A stretch of DNA of 24,620 bases from CAZPMO01 sp964587515 (GTDB lineage Bacteria; Pseudomonadota; Alphaproteobacteria; MPNO01): NCBI GenBank assembly GCA_964587515.1, contig CAZPMO010000060.1, positions 1 through 24,620 on the forward strand. The letters run 5' to 3'. This document shows, one piece after another, positions 22,101 to 24,620 of this stretch (its first letter is position 1; the number at the start of each line of letters is the position of its first letter). The translations under genes and the position numbers were made by a program. The notes under the pieces are model-generated. The model saw only the letters and a program-made list of their open reading frames with translations, was not told the DNA's origin and ran no database searches.

Positions 22101-22129
22101 TTATTACCTGATTACGTCCCCAATGTCAA
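22101..22129 (-). promoter_or_regulatory. Sigma-70-type promoter for the peptidoglycan-binding gene pair
   Basis: On the minus strand a consensus -35 TTGACA (22129-22124) is followed after exactly 17 bp by TAATAA (22106-22101) as -10. Initiation would be near 22094, giving a leader of about 138 nt that includes both terminator hairpins. Inverted arms GACGT (22095-22099) and ACGTC (22114-22118) flank the -10, with CATTGG (22075-22080) and CCAATG (22120-22125) outside them, so a regulator could bind here. Confidence 0.6.
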
Positions 22130-22158
22130 GCTTTTGGTCATTTACAGAGAATTCATGC

Positions 22159-22186
22159 GAAAAAAGGTGACAGTCCCCTTTTCCCG
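22159..22186. repeat. Short REP-like palindrome between the two minus-strand operons
   Basis: The core GGTGACAGTCCCC (22166-22178) is a near-palindrome (GGTGAC/GTCCCC, one mismatch), flanked by a run of A on the left and TTTTCCC on the right. Similar GGGGACTGTCACC/GTCCCC cores occur, from memory, in REP elements tied to Y1/REP-type transposases in Proteobacteria. Only one copy was seen here. It sits just after the stop of the old-yellow-enzyme gene. Confidence 0.35.
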
Positions 22187-22193
22187 GCTCTTT

Positions 22194-23303
22194 TCAAAAC
22201 GACGGCGTAAACGTCGCGCCTCTTGCGTATTGTTGGGGCCAGTCGGGGCCGTCGACGCCGAGGGCGCGGGCGGCGTGGCGGGTGAAATAGGGGTCGTAGA
22301 GATGGCCCTTGCCGACGATGCAGAGATCGGCGCGGCCCTGCTCCAAAATGTCGTTGATCTCGTCCGGGCCTGAGATGTTGCCGACCGTCATGGTGGGTAT
22401 GCCGACGGTGTTGCGGATCTTCTCGCTGAACGGCGTCTGGAACAGCCCGCCGGTGGTCGGCCGCCCGCCGTCGATCACGTTGCCGGTCGAGACATCGAGG
22501 ATATCGAGCCCGGCCTCCTTGAACATCCGTCCGATCTCGACGGCGTCGTCCTCGGTGGTGCCGCCCTCGATCCAGTCGAAGGCGGAGATGCGCGCCGAGA
22601 TCGGCTTGTCGTCGGGCCAGGCGGCGCGCACGGCTTCGAAGCATTCCAGCGGGAAGCGCATGCGCCCCGCGACGTCGCCGCCGTAATCGTCGTTGCGCTT
22701 GTTGGTCAGCGGCGAGATGAAGGATGAGAGCAAATAGCCGTGGCCGCAATGCAGTTCGATGATATCGAAGCCGGCCTCGTCGGCCATGCGCGCCGCCGCG
22801 CCGAAGGCGTCCCGCACCCGGTCCATGTCGGCGCGGTCCATCTGCTTCGGGGTCGCGCTGACGTCGAGGAAGGGGATCGGCGAGGGGGCGTAGATCTCCC
22901 AGCCGCCGGTCTCCAGCGGCAGATTGTTGCCCTCCCAGGACCTGTTGGTCGAGGCCTTGCGCCCGGCATGGCCGAGCTGTACGCCGATCCTGGCCCGCGT
23001 ATGGGTATGCACGTAATCCGTGACGCGCTTCCAGGCGGGCACGTGTTCCGGTTTGTACATGCCCGCGCAGCCGGGCGAGATGCGGCCTTCGCGCTCCACG
23101 TCGGTCATCTCGGTGAACACTAGGCCGGCGCCGCCAACGGCGCGGCTGCCGATATGCACCAGGTGGAAATCGTTCACCGTGCCGTCGTCGGCGGCGTACA
23201 TGCACATGGGCGACATCACCACGCGGTTCTCCAGCGTGAGGCCCCGCAGCGTGTAGGGCGTGAACATCGGCGGCATGACGCCGCTACCGGATGTATCGGA
23301 CAT
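22194..23303 (-). CDS. Old-yellow-enzyme family NADH:flavin oxidoreductase
   Basis: This 369-residue FMN-binding TIM-barrel enzyme reduces activated double bonds. It shows the YqjM/XenA-class hallmarks: MSPMCMY (30-36) with the flavin-tuning Cys34, the Q-L-G-H-A-G-R motif (109-115), and the substrate-binding His185/His188 pair in LHCGHGYL, followed by SSFISPLTNKRNDDYGG (193-209). From memory the segments around WEGNNLPL, RADMDRVRDAF and FQTPFSEKIRN resemble the OYE domain of salicylyl-CoA 5-hydroxylase and 2-aminobenzoyl-CoA monooxygenase/reductase more than YqjM, but the N-terminal monooxygenase domain of those fusions is absent. The start at 23303 has a GAGG site 10 nt upstream and lies 16 bp after the Rieske gene; the longer start at 23333 would overlap it. 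It is third in the dioxygenase-Rieske-OYE operon. Confidence 0.87.
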   Translation of the reverse strand: MSDTSGSGVMPPMFTPYTLRGLTLENRVVMSPMCMYAADDGTVNDFHLVHIGSRAVGGAGLVFTEMTDVEREGRISPGCAGMYKPEHVPAWKRVTDYVHTHTRARIGVQLGHAGRKASTNRSWEGNNLPLETGGWEIYAPSPIPFLDVSATPKQMDRADMDRVRDAFGAAARMADEAGFDIIELHCGHGYLLSSFISPLTNKRNDDYGGDVAGRMRFPLECFEAVRAAWPDDKPISARISAFDWIEGGTTEDDAVEIGRMFKEAGLDILDVSTGNVIDGGRPTTGGLFQTPFSEKIRNTVGIPTMTVGNISGPDEINDILEQGRADLCIVGKGHLYDPYFTRHAARALGVDGPDWPQQYARGATFTPSF

Positions 23304-23319
23304 GTCTTTTATTCCTCTC

Positions 23320-23628
23320 TTATTCCCGTGCAATTTCTATGATCAGCATATTGCCCCGGCGCGTGACGGGATAGGTGCTGACGGAAAATTGACGTCCCTG
23401 CTCGCAACTCCCGTCGCGCACGTCGATGCGGAACCCGTGGATCGGGCAGGTGGCGCGCGCGCCGTCGAACGGGCCCTGCGAGATGAAGCCGCCCATGTGC
23501 GGGCAGCGGTCGTCCATGGCGAAATAGTCCTCGCCGTCCTGGTACACGCCGATCGCCAGCCGATCCGAGATTTTCACGCGCAATGGTGCGTCGGGCGCGA
23601 CATCGTCCATGTTGACCGAGACGTCCAA
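23320..23628 (-). CDS. Rieske [2Fe-2S] ferredoxin
   Basis: This 102-residue protein is a stand-alone Rieske domain. The cluster ligands are Cys42/His44 (RCPHMGG) and Cys61/His64 (TCPIHGF), with the usual FDG and GRQFSV surroundings. It would carry electrons in the cytoplasm to an oxygenase or from the flavoenzyme next to it. The start is probably the TTG at 23628, 6 bp after the dioxygenase stop, because it restores the N-terminal V-x-V beta strand of Rieske ferredoxins; an ATG at 23610 would remove it. Neither has a clear ribosome binding site, so coupling to the upstream gene is likely. Rieske ferredoxins usually serve Rieske-type oxygenases; none is in this window, which makes the context unusual. 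Confidence 0.88.
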   Translation of the reverse strand: MDVSVNMDDVAPDAPLRVKISDRLAIGVYQDGEDYFAMDDRCPHMGGFISQGPFDGARATCPIHGFRIDVRDGSCEQGRQFSVSTYPVTRRGNMLIIEIARE

Positions 23629-23634
23629 GGCAGG

Positions 23635-24483
23635 TCAGGCGGGCCGGGCGCCGACCACGGTGGTGCGGCGCAGCAAGCGGCGCTCGGCGGCGGGAAAATC
23701 GGTGCGGCAATGATTGGTGCAGCGATTGTCCCACATCACGAGATCGCCGGGCCGCCAGACATGCTCGTAGACGATGGCCGGGTCCTCCGCGACATCGAAC
23801 AATTGTTCAAGCAACGCGTCGCTTTCGCTTTCGGTCATCCCCTCGATGCGCGCCGTCATCAGCCGGTTCACGAACAGCGCCTTGCGGCCGGTGGCCGGGT
23901 GGGTGATCACCGCCGGATGGGCGTAATGGGGCGCGCCCGACATGTCCGCGCCCAGGCTCGGCCGTTCCGTGCGGCGGTATTCGTGGACCTGCAGCGCGGT
24001 GCGCCCGTCGATGCGTCGCCTTGTGTCCGCCGGCAGGTTTTCATAGGCCTTGTACATGTTGGCGAAGCAGGTGTGGCCGCCGCGCGACGGCAGGTCGACG
24101 CCATAGAGCAGCGTCGCCTTGTGCGGCTCCTCGGCGTAGCACATGTCGGAATGGAACCACATCTCGCCCTCGTGCGGCTGCCCGAAGGCGCTGCCGTCGG
24201 CGCGCCGCAGATTGGTGACCAGCATGATGCCGGGCGGCACGTCCTCGCCATCGGGCCCGCGCGTCGGCATGGCGGCCAGCGGGACGCCGACGGTTCCCAG
24301 CCGTTCGGTGAAGCGAAGCTGGTCCCGTTGCGACAAATCCTGGCCGCGAAACACCAGCACCTGATAGGTGTGCCAGGCATCGAGGATCGCGGCGATTTCC
24401 GCGTCGTCGAAATCGCCGCCGAGATCGACGCCCGAGATTTCCGCGCCGAGCGCCGCCGAAACGGGGTTGGGATTGATGTCCAT
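23635..24483 (-). CDS. TauD/TfdA family Fe(II)/2-oxoglutarate-dependent dioxygenase
   Basis: This 282-residue protein has the complete TauD/TfdA active site: the iron facial triad His111, Asp113 (WFHSDMCY) and His258 (DNRCTNHCRTD), and the 2-oxoglutarate/substrate arginines Arg269 and Arg273 in ERRLLRRTTV, at the same spacing from the distal His as in E. coli TauD. ITHPATGRKALFVN (194-207) is also typical. Family members hydroxylate and so cleave sulfonates, aryloxyalkanoates, sulfate esters and other carboxylates; the substrate here is unknown. A GGAGG site lies 6 nt before the ATG at 24483. It is the first gene of a tight three-gene minus-strand operon with the Rieske ferredoxin (6-bp gap) and the old-yellow-enzyme homologue. 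Confidence 0.92.
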   Translation of the reverse strand: MDINPNPVSAALGAEISGVDLGGDFDDAEIAAILDAWHTYQVLVFRGQDLSQRDQLRFTERLGTVGVPLAAMPTRGPDGEDVPPGIMLVTNLRRADGSAFGQPHEGEMWFHSDMCYAEEPHKATLLYGVDLPSRGGHTCFANMYKAYENLPADTRRRIDGRTALQVHEYRRTERPSLGADMSGAPHYAHPAVITHPATGRKALFVNRLMTARIEGMTESESDALLEQLFDVAEDPAIVYEHVWRPGDLVMWDNRCTNHCRTDFPAAERRLLRRTTVVGARPA

Positions 24484-24588
24484 CCGCGTCCTCCACGAGT
24501 GAGGCGATCACAATACCGAGACCGCCCCGACGGCGCGAGCGTCATCGCTTCCATCAGGGGAATCGCATCGGAAACGATACCGGGGGAC

Positions 24589-24620
24589 CATCCTTCGAGA
24601 CGGGCCTTCGGCCCTCCTCA
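24589..24620. repeat. Palindromic intergenic repeat, cut by the window end
   Basis: The sequence begins CATCCTTCGAGAC and contains a hairpin GGGCC-TTC-GGCCC (24602-24614), followed by TCCTCA at the window edge. This is the left and central part of a palindromic repeat very common between genes of Rhizobiales and related Alphaproteobacteria, whose right part normally reads GGATGAGG. That part lies outside the window. Confidence 0.6.

Noticed and set aside
1..24620. CRISPR array, tRNA or rRNA gene, insertion sequence, prophage
   Set aside because: No regularly spaced direct repeats, no tRNA-like cloverleaf, and no transposase, integrase or phage protein could be seen; the palindromes noted are single or dispersed intergenic types.

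Overview
The window reads as chromosomal DNA from a GC-rich alphaproteobacterium, probably in or near the Rhodospirillales/Rhizobiales range. The basis is the strong GC bias at third codon positions, a DUF1491 gene (a family I associate with Alphaproteobacteria), the two-gene indolepyruvate oxidoreductase, and palindromic intergenic repeats at both window edges of a kind common in that class. I found no tRNA, rRNA, CRISPR array, transposase or phage gene. Most of the window is metabolic genes in short units on alternating strands.

Left part (1-9226): a small DUF1491 gene; iorA-iorB on the minus strand with an ATGA overlap; a divergent amidohydrolase_2-type hydrolase; an ADP-forming acyl-CoA synthetase on the minus strand whose end overlaps the end of the hydrolase by 16 bp; and a divergent aryl-acid adenylating enzyme of the EntE/DhbE type. 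Together with an HpaB-type flavin monooxygenase at 13549-15009, these suggest aromatic acid metabolism. A possible route runs from arylpyruvate to arylacetyl-CoA (Ior), then to free arylacetate plus ATP (synthetase), then ring hydroxylation (HpaB-like). That chain is inference.

Middle (9230-19787): on the minus strand, a Wzc/GumC-like polysaccharide tyrosine autokinase is followed by a cobalamin-binding-type radical SAM protein. Next come the HpaB-like monooxygenase (plus), a sulfatase-superfamily enzyme resembling phosphonate monoester hydrolases (minus), a LOG-family phosphoribohydrolase (plus), and a tight pair of a haem-oxygenase-like iron oxidase (HDO fold) and an M20 peptidase, 1 bp apart.

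Right part (19788-24620): a 346-bp gap holds a 58-codon reading frame that has a good ribosome binding site but ATA where the start codon should be. Next is a visibly more AT-rich islet on the minus strand: a protein with a peptidoglycan-binding-1 domain, overlapping by ATGA with an exported protein made of two copies of one unrecognised ~84-residue cysteine-paired module. Its leader is unusual: a TTGACA promoter is followed by two intrinsic-terminator hairpins in tandem, the second ending right at the ribosome binding site. This looks like an attenuator and is the strongest candidate here for something undescribed. The window ends with a compact minus-strand operon: TauD/TfdA-type dioxygenase, Rieske ferredoxin, and an old-yellow-enzyme-type oxidoreductase resembling the reductase domain of salicylyl-CoA 5-hydroxylase/2-aminobenzoyl-CoA monooxygenase.
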